Source: Solirubrobacteraceae bacterium
Lineage (GTDB): Bacteria > Actinomycetota > Thermoleophilia > Solirubrobacterales > Solirubrobacteraceae
DNA length: 64,000 nucleotides
Assembly: GCA_017882455.1 (NCBI GenBank)
Contig: JADGPL010000004.1
Span: forward strand, 62,001-126,000
Reading direction: 5' to 3'
The position numbers and the translations under genes are program-made. Under the pieces are notes generated by a model. That model did no database searches. It was not told the DNA's origin and was given only the letters and a program-made list of their open reading frames with translations. Of this stretch, positions 25,785 through 36,153 are shown piece after piece. Position 1 is the first letter of the stretch, and every line of letters begins with the position of its first letter.

Positions 25785-27588
25785 TCGGCCGCACGGCGGG
25801 CCCTGCGGCCGCGCGCGCCTGTGGGCGTGGCCGGGTCTCGCACTCGTGCTCGCGGGCGCTCTCGCCCTGCGCCTGTGGGGTGTGGGGGAGGGGCTGCCCT
25901 ATGTGTTCAATGCAGACGAGGGCGATCACTTCGTGCCGAAGGCCGTCGAAATGTTCCAGCACGGCAGCCTGAATCCACACTACTTCGCCAACCCGCCGGC
26001 GTTCACCTACCTGCTGCACTACCTGTTCGCTGTTTGGTACGGCGGCGGCAGCGGCGCCCTCTCGGCGTTGAGGCTGCACCCGGGCGAGATCTACACGCTC
26101 GCGCGGGTCGCGGCCGCCGTGCTCGGCACGCTGGCCCTGTGGCTGCTCTACGCCGTGGGTGCGCGACTGTTCAGCCGCGGGGTCGGCCTGCTGGCCGCCG
26201 CGATCGAGGCGGTCGCGTTCCTGCCGGTGTTCTACTCGCATCTGGCGCTCAACGACGTGCCCACGCTCGCCCCGCTGACGCTGTCGCTGCTCGGGAGCGC
26301 CGGAGTGCTGCGCAAAGGGCGCGTGCGCGACCACCTGCTGGCCGGCGTCGGGCTGGGCCTGGCGTGCGCCACCAAGTACACGGCCGGGATCGTGCTCCTG
26401 CCCCTGGGCGCCGCGATCGCTCTGGCCTACCTGGAACGTGGGCGCGCGGGGCCGGGACCCACGCTTGCCGGGATCGCCGTCGCGGGAGCCGGCGCGCTGG
26501 GCGCGTTCCTCATCGCAAACCCCTACGCGCTGCTCGACTACCACTCCTTCCACGGCGAACTGGTCCACCAGTCCAAGCTCTCGGCCGAAGGCCAGGGCAA
26601 GCTGGGCGCCCCCAAACAGGGCGGTCTCGTCTACTACCTGTGGTCGCTCACCTGGGGGCTCGGCTGGGTGCCTGCGCTGGCGGCGCTGGGCGGAGCGCTC
26701 AGCATCTGGCGCTCACAGCCCCGCCTCGGCTGGCTGCTGGTGCCCGCGCCGTTGGTGTTCCTCGCATTCATGGGCCTGGAGGGACGCTACTTCGGACGCT
26801 GGCTGCTGCCGATCTTCCCGGTCGTGTGCCTGCTGGCGGCGTTCTTCGCGCTGCAGCTCGCCCCCGCCGGCGCCCGGCTGCTCGCGCGCCCGGAGCGGCC
26901 CCGAGCGCACGCCGCAGCGGGCGCGGGAGGGATCACGGCGCGGGCGCGACGCTTGCGCGGGGTGCAGCTCGGCCTCACCGCGCTGATCGTCCTCGCCCTG
27001 CTCGCCCAGGGTCTCATCTACAGCGTGCACTCAGGGCTCGTGCTCTCCCGCTCGGACACCCGCAACGTGACGCGTCGCTGGATGCTCGCGCACATTCCCC
27101 GCGCCAGCCCGATCGTCGTCGAGCCGGTCTCGCCCAACGAATGGGCGAATGAGACGCAGGCTGGGACCTCGACCGCCACCAACCCACAGCAGTGGATCAA
27201 GTACCCATCTCTGCTCCCGCGGATCTCCGCCTCCGGGGCGCTCCAGGCTCGCGGGCGGCAGCTCACCATCGAGGACTACGTGCGCACGCTGGCACCGGCG
27301 CTGCTCGGCTATTACGAGCGCCACGGCTACTGCTGGGTGATCAGCGGCTCCACGCAGTCGGACCGGGCGTTTGCCGATCCCCGCGCGGTTCCGCTCGCGC
27401 TCGCCTACTACCGCGCGCTGGCGCAGCAGGGCGAGGTCGTCTATCGCGCCTCGCCCTACGCCCACGGCGCAGGCCCGGTGGCGTTCAACTTCGATTGGAG
27501 CTTCGACTACTACCCGCTCGCCTACCGCCGTCCTGGTCCCGCCATGACCGTGTACCGGCTGCGTGGCGGGCGCTGCGCCGGCGGCTGA
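25771..27588 (+). CDS. GT39/ArnT-like glycosyltransferase
   Basis: 605-residue membrane protein with the GT-C plan: TM1 (LALVLAGALALRLWGVGEG), then a first external loop with FNADEGDHFVPKA, where Asp-Glu is the catalytic pair of GT39/ArnT-like transferases. About 10-12 helices follow, with a soluble domain after residue 430. Such enzymes move mannose, arabinose or similar sugars from polyprenyl phosphate onto proteins or lipids at the outer face of the membrane. The donor would be made by the GT2 in the divergent unit. Exact sugar and acceptor unknown. Confidence 0.78.
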   Translation: MPTADRPHGGPCGRARLWAWPGLALVLAGALALRLWGVGEGLPYVFNADEGDHFVPKAVEMFQHGSLNPHYFANPPAFTYLLHYLFAVWYGGGSGALSALRLHPGEIYTLARVAAAVLGTLALWLLYAVGARLFSRGVGLLAAAIEAVAFLPVFYSHLALNDVPTLAPLTLSLLGSAGVLRKGRVRDHLLAGVGLGLACATKYTAGIVLLPLGAAIALAYLERGRAGPGPTLAGIAVAGAGALGAFLIANPYALLDYHSFHGELVHQSKLSAEGQGKLGAPKQGGLVYYLWSLTWGLGWVPALAALGGALSIWRSQPRLGWLLVPAPLVFLAFMGLEGRYFGRWLLPIFPVVCLLAAFFALQLAPAGARLLARPERPRAHAAAGAGGITARARRLRGVQLGLTALIVLALLAQGLIYSVHSGLVLSRSDTRNVTRRWMLAHIPRASPIVVEPVSPNEWANETQAGTSTATNPQQWIKYPSLLPRISASGALQARGRQLTIEDYVRTLAPALLGYYERHGYCWVISGSTQSDRAFADPRAVPLALAYYRALAQQGEVVYRASPYAHGAGPVAFNFDWSFDYYPLAYRRPGPAMTVYRLRGGRCAGG

Positions 27589-27672
27589 GCGGCCCCGCCC
27601 GGCGGCCCTCACCGCCACGCTGGTGCGCCTCGCCCGGGCCCGGGTCTCGGCGGGGTTATCCTGGCTACTGAG

Positions 27673-28806
27673 ATGCCCAGCTGCACAGACACCGACAGGC
27701 TTCACCTCGCCCGCGCCATCGAGCTCGCGCGAAACGGGACGGGCGCGGTCAAGCCCAACCCAGTCGTGGGAGCCGTGGTCGCGCGCGACGGCGAGATCCT
27801 CGGCGAGGGCTGGCATCGGGAATACGGCGGCGCACACGCCGAGGTCAACGCGATCGAGGCGTGCGGCATGGAGGACCTCGCCGGCGCCACCCTGTACGTC
27901 TCGCTCGAGCCCTGCTGCCACGAGGGTAAGACGCCGCCCTGCACCGATGCGATCCTGCAGGCCGGGATCAAACGGGTGGTGGTTGCCTCCGACGATCCCA
28001 CCGAGAAGGCCTCTGGGCGCGGTCTGGGGATATTGCGCGACGAGGACGTGGAGGTCGTGCTCGCCGGCGGCGAGCTCGCCACGAGCGCCCGGCTGCTCAA
28101 CCAGGCGTTTCGCAAGCACGCGCGCGTGGGACGACCGTGGGTGTTGTTCAAGTCCGCGATGACCCTCGACGGGAAGGTGGCGACCCGCTCCGGCGACTCG
28201 AAGTGGATCAGCGGGGTCGCAAGCCGCGAGCTCGCCCACCAGTGGCGGGCCTCGGTGGACGCGGTCGTCGTCGGCATCGGCACCGCGCTCGCCGACGATC
28301 CCCAGCTGACCGCGCGACCCGAGGGGCTGGCAGCCGAGCCGGGCGAGCAGCCGCGCCGCGTGGTGTTCGACTCGCTGGCGCGGGTGCCACCGACCTCGCA
28401 GCTGGTGGCGGCGGCCGCCCAGATACCGTTGACGGTCGTCGTCTCTCGCGCCGCCGCGCGCGCCGACACCGACGCGCTGGAAGCGGCCGGCGTGCAGGTG
28501 CTCGTGGCCACCGGCGAAAATGAGCCCGCGCGGGTGCGCTCGGGCCTCGACCAGCTGGGGGCGCTCGGGGTGGCATCGGTCCTGCTGGAGGGCGGTCCCC
28601 ACCTCGCGGGAGCGTTTCTCGACGCGGGCGAGATCGACGAAATCAGGCTGTTCCTGGCGCCCCTGCTGCTCGGCGGCAGCGCCGCCCGCGACCCGCTCGA
28701 GGGCGAAGGTGTCGAGCGCATATCCGAGGCCCTGCGAGCGCTCACCATGAGCTGTGAGAGCGTCGGCGAGGATCTGCTGATCTCGGCCCGCCTGCGCGAG
28801 TGGTGA
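27673..28806 (+). CDS. ribD: Bifunctional riboflavin deaminase/reductase RibD
   Basis: Two steps of riboflavin synthesis. N-terminal deaminase domain: GAHAEVNAIEACG (HAE zinc ligand and catalytic Glu) and PCCHEGKTPPC (zinc Cys pair). C-terminal reductase domain from about residue 155: KSAMTLDGKVATRSGDSKWI, and the segment VLLEGGPHLAGAFLDAGEID near 300. 377 residues, standard. First gene of ribD-ribE-ribBA-ribH. The 84-bp gap upstream is too short for, and does not contain, a recognisable FMN riboswitch. Confidence 0.96.
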   Translation: MPSCTDTDRLHLARAIELARNGTGAVKPNPVVGAVVARDGEILGEGWHREYGGAHAEVNAIEACGMEDLAGATLYVSLEPCCHEGKTPPCTDAILQAGIKRVVVASDDPTEKASGRGLGILRDEDVEVVLAGGELATSARLLNQAFRKHARVGRPWVLFKSAMTLDGKVATRSGDSKWISGVASRELAHQWRASVDAVVVGIGTALADDPQLTARPEGLAAEPGEQPRRVVFDSLARVPPTSQLVAAAAQIPLTVVVSRAAARADTDALEAAGVQVLVATGENEPARVRSGLDQLGALGVASVLLEGGPHLAGAFLDAGEIDEIRLFLAPLLLGGSAARDPLEGEGVERISEALRALTMSCESVGEDLLISARLREW

Positions 28807-28837
28807 GCGGGTCCCCCGCGATGTCCCCGGTGAGCCC

Positions 28838-29428
28838 ATGTTCACGGGTCTGATAGCCGATCTGGGCACCATCACGGCGCTCGAGCGCGACGGCGAGGGG
28901 GCGGTCCTGCGCATCTCCAGCCGGCTTGCCGATGAGCTGCGGGAGGGAGACTCGGTCGCCGTCAACGGCGTGTGCCTGACCGCAACCGAGGTCGGCGCGG
29001 GAACCTTTGCCTCGCAGGCGATGGTCGAGACGCTCGAGCGCTCCTCGCTGGGCACCCTCACGGCGGGCGCGGAGGTGAACCTCGAGCTGCCGCTGCGCGC
29101 CGAGGACCGTCTCGGCGGACACGTAGTCCAGGGTCATGTCGATGGCACGGGTGTCGTGCGAGGGCTGCGCGAGCAGGGCTTCGCGCGGGTGCTCGAGATC
29201 GAGGCCGATCCTCAGCTTCAGCGATACCTGGTCGAGAAGGGCTCCGTCGCCATCGACGGCGTGAGCCTCACGGTGAGCGCGCTCACGGAGCGCGGGTTCA
29301 CCGTCTCGCTGATCCCCGAGACCCTGCAGCGGACGAATCTCGGCCGGATCGGCGAGGCTTCGCTCGTCAACATCGAGGTCGACATCCTGGCAAAGCACGT
29401 CGAGCGGCTCTTGGAGGCAAGGATATGA
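28838..29428 (+). CDS. ribE: Riboflavin synthase alpha chain
   Basis: Dismutates two 6,7-dimethyl-8-ribityllumazines to riboflavin. The protein starts [12 protein letters not shown], the family hallmark, and shows two repeats of the lumazine-synthase-fold barrel, each with a [12 protein letters not shown] / [12 protein letters not shown] segment and [13 protein letters not shown]. 196 residues, normal. The stop overlaps the ribBA start (ATGA). Confidence 0.96.
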   Translation: MFTGLIADLGTITALERDGEGAVLRISSRLADELREGDSVAVNGVCLTATEVGAGTFASQAMVETLERSSLGTLTAGAEVNLELPLRAEDRLGGHVVQGHVDGTGVVRGLREQGFARVLEIEADPQLQRYLVEKGSVAIDGVSLTVSALTERGFTVSLIPETLQRTNLGRIGEASLVNIEVDILAKHVERLLEARI

Positions 29429-30777
29429 ACACGCATGGCGGCGCCGGATCGGAGACGACCACGCCCTTCGCGACGATCGAGCAGGCCATCGAGGAGATCA
29501 GACAGGGCAAGATGGTCGTGGTCTGCGACGACGAGGATCGCGAGAACGAGGGAGATCTGACGCTCGCGGCACAGTTCGCGACCCCCGAGGCGATCAACTT
29601 CATGGCCAAGGAGGGGCGCGGGCTCATCTGTCTGTCGTTGACCTCAGAGCGCTGCGACGAGCTCGGGCTCGACCTGATGGCCGCGAAGAACGAGTCGTCC
29701 TTCGAAACCCCCTTCACGGTCTCAGTCGAGGCGCGCGAGGGCGTCACGACGGGGATCTCGGCCCACGACCGGGCGCACACGATCCAGGTGGCGATCGACC
29801 CCGAGAGCGCTCCGCGCGACCTCGTCCAGCCCGGGCACGTGTTTCCCCTGAAGAGCCGGGCCGGCGGGGTGCTCGAGCGCGCCGGGCAGACCGAGGCGGC
29901 CGTGGACCTGGCGCGCCTCGCCGGCCTGAAGCCGGCGGGCGTGATCTGCGAGGTGATGAACGACGACGGCACGATGGCGCGCGTTCCAGACCTCGTCGAG
30001 TACTGCGCCCGTCACGGGCTGAGCATGATCACGGTTGCCGACCTGATCGCCTACCGCCGTCGCCACGACAAGCTCGTCGAGCGCGTTGTCGCCACGCGCC
30101 TGCCCACGACCTTCGGCGACTTCGAGGCGGTCGGCTATCGCTCGCTGGTCGACGACAAGCATCACGTGGCGCTCGTCAAGGGCGACGTCGTAGGGGCACC
30201 CGACGTGCTCGTGAGGGTCCACTCGGAGTGCCTCACCGGCGACGTCTTCCACTCGCTGCGCTGCGACTGCGGCGAGCAGCTCGAATCGGCCCTGTCGATG
30301 ATCGAGCGGGAGGGGCGCGGGGTGCTGCTCTACCTCTCCCAGGAGGGCCGCGGGATCGGGCTGCTCAACAAGCTGCGCGCCTACCGCCTGCAGGAGGACG
30401 GCCTGGACACGGTCGAAGCGAACGAGCGACTCGGGCTCCCGGCGGACCTGCGCGACTACGGCATCGGCGCGCAGATCCTGGTCGACCTGGGACTCGGCTC
30501 GATCAGAATCCTGACCAACAACCCCAAGAAGATCAGGGGCCTCGAGGGCTACGGGCTGTCGGTCTCCGGGCAGATCCCGATCGAGCACGCGCCAAACGAG
30601 CACAACGAGGCGTATCTGCGCACCAAGGCGCAGCGCATGGGCCATACCCTCCACCACCAGGGCCTGAACCTCGACGAGGAGCTGTTGCGAGCCGAGCGCG
30701 GCGGGGATGCAGAGCAGAGCCCGGACGCATCCTCGGGTCCCCCGGCGGCCTCCGACGAGGAGCCGGGCAAGCGGTGA
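29425..30777 (+). CDS. ribBA: Bifunctional DHBP synthase / GTP cyclohydrolase II
   Basis: Fusion supplying both precursors of riboflavin. N-terminal RibB domain (to about residue 210): [18 protein letters not shown] and [20 protein letters not shown] with metal and substrate residues. C-terminal RibA domain: [21 protein letters not shown] (zinc Cys), [15 protein letters not shown] and [10 protein letters not shown]. The last ~25 residues are an acidic low-complexity tail. Start ATG 29425 overlaps ribE; stop overlaps ribH (GTGA). Confidence 0.96.
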   Translation: MNTHGGAGSETTTPFATIEQAIEEIRQGKMVVVCDDEDRENEGDLTLAAQFATPEAINFMAKEGRGLICLSLTSERCDELGLDLMAAKNESSFETPFTVSVEAREGVTTGISAHDRAHTIQVAIDPESAPRDLVQPGHVFPLKSRAGGVLERAGQTEAAVDLARLAGLKPAGVICEVMNDDGTMARVPDLVEYCARHGLSMITVADLIAYRRRHDKLVERVVATRLPTTFGDFEAVGYRSLVDDKHHVALVKGDVVGAPDVLVRVHSECLTGDVFHSLRCDCGEQLESALSMIEREGRGVLLYLSQEGRGIGLLNKLRAYRLQEDGLDTVEANERLGLPADLRDYGIGAQILVDLGLGSIRILTNNPKKIRGLEGYGLSVSGQIPIEHAPNEHNEAYLRTKAQRMGHTLHHQGLNLDEELLRAERGGDAEQSPDASSGPPAASDEEPGKR

Positions 30778-31208
30778 GCGGGTCCTTCGCGATCGCGGTC
30801 GGGCGCTTCTACGAGGAGCTAGCCGAGCATCTGGTGGCGGGCGCCCGCGCCACCTTCGCCCGCGCCGGGCACGAGGACGTGGAGATCTTCGACGTCTCCG
30901 GCGCCTTCGAGCTGCCGCTGGCCGCGAGCTATGCGGCCCGCAGCGGGCGCTTCGCGGGCGTCGCCTGCCTGGGAGCGGTGATCCGTGGCGAGACCGACCA
31001 CTACGACTTCGTCTGTGCCGAGACCGCCGCGGGGATCATGCGCGTGTCACTCGACACGGGCGTGCCGTGCGCCTTTGGCGTGCTCACCTGCGAGACGATG
31101 GAGCAGGCGCTGGCGCGGGCCGGCGGCGAGAAGCGCGACCAGGGCGCACACGCGGCTGAGGCGGTCATGGGCATGGCGGCGCTGCGCGATCGGCTCGCGA
31201 GCGGCTAG
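30774..31208 (+). CDS. ribH: 6,7-dimethyl-8-ribityllumazine synthase
   Basis: Condenses the pyrimidine and DHBP intermediates and forms icosahedral or pentameric assemblies. 144 residues with [26 protein letters not shown] and [20 protein letters not shown], all typical, including the catalytic His in the TDHYDFV segment. GTG 30774 overlaps the ribBA stop (GTGA). Last gene of the riboflavin operon; rpmB follows after 13 bp. Confidence 0.95.
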   Translation: MSGSFAIAVGRFYEELAEHLVAGARATFARAGHEDVEIFDVSGAFELPLAASYAARSGRFAGVACLGAVIRGETDHYDFVCAETAAGIMRVSLDTGVPCAFGVLTCETMEQALARAGGEKRDQGAHAAEAVMGMAALRDRLASG

Positions 31209-31221
31209 ACTGCCGCGAGAC

Positions 31222-31413
31222 ATGGCCAAGGTATGTCACAGCTGCGGGAAGGGGCCGGCGTTCGGTCAGAGTCGCAGCCACTCGATGGTCGCGACCAAGC
31301 GGCGCTTCGACCCGAACCTGCAGAAGGTCCGGATTCTCGTGGGCAAGGCGCCCCGGCGCGTGTACGTGTGCACACGCTGCCTGAAAGCCGGCAAGGTCAC
31401 CAAGGCTCTCTGA
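31222..31413 (+). CDS. rpmB: 50S ribosomal protein L28 (zinc-binding form)
   Basis: 63-residue L28 with two CxxC pairs (CHSCGKGP and CTRCLKAG), i.e. the zinc-containing version. SHSMVATKRRFDPNLQKVRI is the conserved rRNA-binding part. It begins the familiar run rpmB-fakA-recG-rsmD-coaD. Confidence 0.95.
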   Translation: MAKVCHSCGKGPAFGQSRSHSMVATKRRFDPNLQKVRILVGKAPRRVYVCTRCLKAGKVTKAL

Positions 31414-31486
31414 GAGCCCTGTCCGAACCCCAGCCAAGCGTCCGCCGGGCCGCAGAGCGCCCGCAGAAGCTGATAGACGTGTCGCC

Positions 31487-33250
31487 GTGACCGATACCAA
31501 CCTGGTCCGCTTCCGCGCTGCCGTGGCGGGGGCGCTCGCCCATCTGGAATCGCGCCGACAGGAGGTCAACGACCTCAACGTGTTCCCGGTCGCCGACGGC
31601 GACACGGGCGACAACATGGCGCTCACGCTCCGTGCCGTCTTGGAGGAGCTCGACCGGCTGCAGGGCAGCGACGAGCGGCGCACGATCGACGAGATCGGTC
31701 GTGAGGAGATCGTGCAGTCGGTGGCGCGCTCGGCGCTGCTCGGGGCCCGCGGCAACTCGGGCGTGATCCTCTCCCAGCTGATCCGCGGAGCCGCCGAGGA
31801 GCTGGTCAGCCGTCCAGGACAGTTGATCGACGCGACGCTGATCGGCGCCGCGCTCGCCAACGCGGCCGATCGCGCGTACTCCTCCGTGCGCGAGCCGGCC
31901 GAGGGGACGATCCTTACGGTTGCCCGCGAGATGGCGCACAAGATCGTCACGGATGTCGCCCACAGCGCCGAGAACCCCCGTCTGGGACCCGCGACCGAGC
32001 CGCGCGCGCAGGACAAGGCGATCGCGGAGGCTCTCGAGAGCGCGGTCCACGCCGGTCAGGACTCGGTCAAGCGCGGGCCGGAGATGCTCGCGGCCCTGCG
32101 CGACGCGGGCGTGGTCGACGCCGGCGGCTACGGCCTGACGATCATCTTCGCCGGCGTGGTGGCCGCGCTGCGCGGCGAAGAGGCGCCGCAGCTCGACCAC
32201 TACGAGCCTGCCCGCATCACCCACCCACAGCACAGCTCGGGCACCTACCGTTTCTGCACCAACTTCGCCGTCACCGGACGAGACCTGAGCGCGAGCCGCT
32301 TCATCGGGCCGCTGGAGAAGCTCGGCGACTCGGTGCTGGTCGTGGGCGACGCCAGCACCCTGAAGGTGCACCTGCACACAGACGAGCCCGAGCTGGCCAC
32401 GGCCGTGTTCGCGGACGCCGGCGAGGTGTCGCGCCTGGACGTCGCCGACATGCACGCACAGGTGCTCGAGCGCAGCGCCCGCCTGGCCGAGGGAGAGGCG
32501 CCCACGGTGGAGGTGCCGGCGGTGGAGGTGCCCGTCGGAGGCGTGGGGCAGCAGCGCATCCAGGTTCCCACGACCGCACCGCCGCCGGGCCGGCGCGAGG
32601 AGCATCGCTGCGGGGCCGTGGCGGTGGTCAACGGCGAGGGGCTGCGGGAGATGTTCTACGAGCTGGGAGTCCATACGATCGACGGCGGCCCCACCCTGAA
32701 CCCCTCGACCTACGATCTGCTCGCGGGTATTCACGACGTGCCGGCAGAGGAGGTCGTGCTGCTGCCCAACAGCGCAAACGTGATCATGGCGGCCGAGCAC
32801 GCGGCACGGCTCTCGGACAAGCAGGTGCTGGTAGCGCCGACGAGGAGCCAGCAGGCGGGCCTCGCCGCGGCGGTGGCGCTGGCGCTCGACCGGTCGATCG
32901 AGGAGAACGGGCAGGCGCTGGCGCTGGCGCTCTCGCGCGTTCGCACCGGCGCGGTCGCCCCCGCTGCCCGCGACGATGCCCAGGGACGCTTCGGGCGCGG
33001 CGAGGCGGTCGGCTTCGTGGAGGACGAGGTCTTCGCATGGGGCGACCCACGCGAGACGCTGCAGGCCGTGTTGAGCACGCTCGCCATCGGTGTCGAGGGA
33101 GATCTTGCACCCGAGCTGATCAGTGTGTTGGCCGGCCAGGGGGCGCCTATGGCCCTCGGCGAGGTCGAGGGCATGGTCAACGGCGGGATCGAGCTCGAGC
33201 TGCGACACGGCGGCCAGGCGGCGTACTGGTGGCTGCTGTCGGCTGAGTGA
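31487..33250 (+). CDS. fakA: Fatty acid kinase catalytic subunit (DhaL/YloV family)
   Basis: 587 residues. The N-terminal DhaL-type kinase domain has NVFPVADGDTGDNM with the Asp residues that hold Mg-ATP, and RGARGNSGV-like segment LGARGNSGVILSQLIRG. The middle FakA domain and a C-terminal DegV-like region (VLLPNSANVIMAAEHAA) follow. FakA phosphorylates fatty acids bound to FakB; no fakB is in the window. A Pro/Arg-rich linker with a repeated VEVP segment lies near residues 340-365. GTG start. Downstream plsX and acpP in this window use acyl-phosphates, which is consistent with the role. Confidence 0.85.
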   Translation: MTDTNLVRFRAAVAGALAHLESRRQEVNDLNVFPVADGDTGDNMALTLRAVLEELDRLQGSDERRTIDEIGREEIVQSVARSALLGARGNSGVILSQLIRGAAEELVSRPGQLIDATLIGAALANAADRAYSSVREPAEGTILTVAREMAHKIVTDVAHSAENPRLGPATEPRAQDKAIAEALESAVHAGQDSVKRGPEMLAALRDAGVVDAGGYGLTIIFAGVVAALRGEEAPQLDHYEPARITHPQHSSGTYRFCTNFAVTGRDLSASRFIGPLEKLGDSVLVVGDASTLKVHLHTDEPELATAVFADAGEVSRLDVADMHAQVLERSARLAEGEAPTVEVPAVEVPVGGVGQQRIQVPTTAPPPGRREEHRCGAVAVVNGEGLREMFYELGVHTIDGGPTLNPSTYDLLAGIHDVPAEEVVLLPNSANVIMAAEHAARLSDKQVLVAPTRSQQAGLAAAVALALDRSIEENGQALALALSRVRTGAVAPAARDDAQGRFGRGEAVGFVEDEVFAWGDPRETLQAVLSTLAIGVEGDLAPELISVLAGQGAPMALGEVEGMVNGGIELELRHGGQAAYWWLLSAE

Positions 33251-33320
33251 CCGCGACCGCGGCCGGCCGTCCCCGGTGATCCCCAGTTACGACCGCCTGC
33301 ACGATCATGATGGGCGGCCG

Positions 33321-35585
33321 ATGCCGGCGACCACGCCCAAAGCGCTGGAGGCCGAGGTCTCCGGGGACCCCCAGGGCGCCGGTACGGTCCGGCGGGCGTT
33401 CGCCTCGACGCGTGAGCTGAGCCGCGAGGAGCTGATGCAGGCTCCCGTGCGCTGGCCGCGGCCCTCCCGCCTGAGCGCGCCGCTGCAGGCGCCGGCCAAG
33501 AAGATGGCCGCCGGCCTGCGCTCGCTGGGCCTTCAGACCGTCGGTGATCTGCTGGAGCACCTGCCGAGCGACAGCCGCGAGGCGCGCACGGTTGCCGCGC
33601 TTGCAGCCGGCGAGCAGGCCACGGTGGCGGTCGAGGTGAGCAGCATCGCCGCGCGGCCGGTGCGACGGCGCGGCATGCGGCCGCTGGTCGAGGCCAGGGT
33701 CTTCGACGCCACTGGGACGATGCGCGCGACCTTCTTCAACCAGCCGTGGCTGGCGGAGCGCTATCCGCCTGGCACGCGCCTGCTGCTGCACGGCAAGGCC
33801 GACGGACGGGGCGGATTTGGCGTCTCCCACCACGCGCTGGCTGTCGAGCCCACGTCCGAGCGCCCCACCGCCGATTCTGCGGACAGCGCGGCGGTGGCCC
33901 ACTATCCGGCGGCCGACGGGATCACCTCGACCCAGATCCTCACGCTGGTGCAGGGCGCGCGCAACAGCCTGAACGACGTCACCGAGGCGCTCTCGGCGGC
34001 CACGCGCGTGACCGAGGGGCTGCCCGACCGCTCCAGCGCCCTGGCCGCCATGCACTTTCCGCGCACGCGCGATGACCTGGAGACCGGTCGCCGGCGGCTG
34101 GCCTTCGAGGAGATGCTCCTGACCCAGCTGCTGTTCCTGCGTCGCCGCGCCAGACGCCGTTCACAGCTCGGGGCGGCGGTGCTGGACGATGCCCCCTCGC
34201 TGACCGAGCGCTGGCTGCACGGCGGGCTGCCGTTTGCGCCCACGGGGGATCAGACCAGGGCGATGGATGCGATCCGCGCGGATCTCGCTCAGCCGACCCC
34301 GATGCAGCGGCTGCTGATGGGGGAGGTGGGCAGCGGCAAGACCGTCGTCGCGCTCTACGCGATGCTGCGCGCCGTCGAGCATGGCCGCCAGGCGGCGCTG
34401 ATGGCGCCGACCGAGACGCTGGCCGAGCAGCACTTCGCGACGCTGCAGCGGCTGCTCGGCGCCGAGCCGGTCGCGGCGGCGTTGTTGAGTGGTTCTACCC
34501 CGGCGCGTCGGCGCCGGGACGTGCTTGCCAAGCTCTCCAGCGGGGAGCTCTCGCTGATCGTCGGCACGCATGCGCTGATCGAGCCCGACGTGCGCTTCCG
34601 CTCCCTGACCGTGGCCGTGATCGACGAGCAACATCGCTTCGGCGTGCGCCAGCGCGCGGCGCTCGGGGAACGCAGCCCGACCGACACCGCCGTCAACCCC
34701 GTGCACACGCTGCACATGACAGCAACCCCGATTCCGCGCACGCTAGCGCTCGCGCGCTACCCGGACCTGGACACCAGCAAGCTGCGCGAGCTGCCCAACG
34801 GGCGCCAGCCGATCGACACGCGGCTGGTACGCGGGGAGGAGGAGCGCGCACGGGCCTATGAGCTCGTGCGCTCAGAGCTCGCGGCCGGCAGGCAGGCATA
34901 TGTGGTCTGTCCTTTGATCGAGGAGCCACAGGAGGTGCCGGCGGGCGAGCCCGGCGCTCTCGGCCCGGCCTCGCCAGTGGTGATGCGCGCCGCCACGGCC
35001 GAGCTCGCGCGCCTGCGCGACGGCGAGCTGCAGGGTCATGAGCTGGCGCTGCTGCATGGAGGCATGCGCACGCGTGAGAAGCAGGAGGCGATGGCGGCCT
35101 TCGCCTCGGGCCGCGCCGAAGTGCTCGTGGCGACGACGGTCATCGAGGTCGGGATCGACGTGCCCAACGCCACCGTGATGCTGATCGAGAATGCCGAGCG
35201 CTTCGGGATCTCCCAGCTGCACCAGCTGCGCGGCCGTGTGGGACGGGGCGAGCATCGCTCCAGCTGCCTGCTGGTGGGACCCTCTGGTGCCGGCGCCGGC
35301 ACACGCCTGCGTGCGCTGGTGGAGCACTCCGACGGCTTTCGTCTCGCCGAGATCGATCTGGAGATGCGCAGCGAGGGCGAGCTGACGGGAACGCGCCAGT
35401 CCGGCCTCGGTCACTTCCGGGTCGCACGTCTGCCCGAGGACGCTGCGCTGCTCGAGCTGGCGCGAGCGCAGGCCGAGGCGATCATCGCCGGCGATCCCGA
35501 GCTGGGCAGGCCCGAGCACGCCCTGCTCGGGCTCGAGCTGGCGCGCAGGCTCGAGGGCGAGGAGCTCGAGCCGATCACGGTCTAG
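33321..35585 (+). CDS. recG: ATP-dependent DNA helicase RecG
   Basis: Branch-migrating helicase for replication fork regression. N-terminal wedge (OB-fold) domain around residues 85-200, Walker A MGEVGSGKTVVALYAML, Walker B DEQHRFGVRQRA, motif III HMTATPIPRTLA, TVIEVGIDVPNA and the segment QLRGRVGRGEHRS. 754 residues from ATG 33321; GTG 33276 would add 15 residues without a ribosome binding site. Ends with the RecG C-terminal domain. Confidence 0.95.
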   Translation: MPATTPKALEAEVSGDPQGAGTVRRAFASTRELSREELMQAPVRWPRPSRLSAPLQAPAKKMAAGLRSLGLQTVGDLLEHLPSDSREARTVAALAAGEQATVAVEVSSIAARPVRRRGMRPLVEARVFDATGTMRATFFNQPWLAERYPPGTRLLLHGKADGRGGFGVSHHALAVEPTSERPTADSADSAAVAHYPAADGITSTQILTLVQGARNSLNDVTEALSAATRVTEGLPDRSSALAAMHFPRTRDDLETGRRRLAFEEMLLTQLLFLRRRARRRSQLGAAVLDDAPSLTERWLHGGLPFAPTGDQTRAMDAIRADLAQPTPMQRLLMGEVGSGKTVVALYAMLRAVEHGRQAALMAPTETLAEQHFATLQRLLGAEPVAAALLSGSTPARRRRDVLAKLSSGELSLIVGTHALIEPDVRFRSLTVAVIDEQHRFGVRQRAALGERSPTDTAVNPVHTLHMTATPIPRTLALARYPDLDTSKLRELPNGRQPIDTRLVRGEEERARAYELVRSELAAGRQAYVVCPLIEEPQEVPAGEPGALGPASPVVMRAATAELARLRDGELQGHELALLHGGMRTREKQEAMAAFASGRAEVLVATTVIEVGIDVPNATVMLIENAERFGISQLHQLRGRVGRGEHRSSCLLVGPSGAGAGTRLRALVEHSDGFRLAEIDLEMRSEGELTGTRQSGLGHFRVARLPEDAALLELARAQAEAIIAGDPELGRPEHALLGLELARRLEGEELEPITV

Positions 35586-35610
35586 CCCGGCTCGCCGTTA
35601 CCGTCTGGGC

Positions 35611-36153
35611 ATGCGTGTGATCGCGGGACGCCTCGGTGGCAGGCGCTTGAAGGCGCCCGCCGGCTCCTCGACGCGGCCAACCTCCGATCGCGTCCGTGAG
35701 GCGCTGTTCTCGATGCTCGGAGACCTCGAGGACGCTGTGGTGCTGGACCTGTTCGCCGGCAGCGGCGCGCTCGGAATCGAGGCGCTCTCGCGCGGGGCGC
35801 GGCGGGCCGTGTTCGTGGAGCGCGAGCGCAGCGCGGTGGCGGTGCTCGAGGGCAATCTGGGCGCGCTCGGGATCGACTCGAGCGCCGTCGAGGTGCGTCG
35901 CACCGACGCGCTGGCGGCCCTGCGGAGCGCACGTGGGCGCAAAGAGACATACGATCTGCTCTTCATCGACCCTCCGTACGCGCGTGCGCACGAATTGGGA
36001 GAGGAGCTCTCGGCGGTGCTGCCGTCGCTCCTGGCACCCGGGGCGCGCATAGTCGTCGAGAGCGACCGGCGCTCGCCGCTCGAGCTCGACGTGGAGGTCG
36101 AGCGCCAACGACGCTACGGCGACACTTCGATCACAATCCACCGCCAACGATGA
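35611..36153 (+). CDS. rsmD: 16S rRNA guanine-N2 methyltransferase RsmD
   Basis: Methylates G966 of 16S rRNA. Starts MRVIAGRLGGRRLKAP, then RPTSDRVREALFSML, VLDLFAGSGALGIEALSRGA (SAM binding) and the catalytic LLFIDPPYA. 180 residues. The stop overlaps coaD (ATGA), the classic rsmD-coaD pair. Confidence 0.95.
   Translation: MRVIAGRLGGRRLKAPAGSSTRPTSDRVREALFSMLGDLEDAVVLDLFAGSGALGIEALSRGARRAVFVERERSAVAVLEGNLGALGIDSSAVEVRRTDALAALRSARGRKETYDLLFIDPPYARAHELGEELSAVLPSLLAPGARIVVESDRRSPLELDVEVERQRRYGDTSITIHRQR

Noticed and set aside
27589-27672. Possible FMN riboswitch before ribD
   Set aside because: The gap is only 84 bp and lacks the conserved RFN elements; the GC-rich repeats there are not diagnostic.
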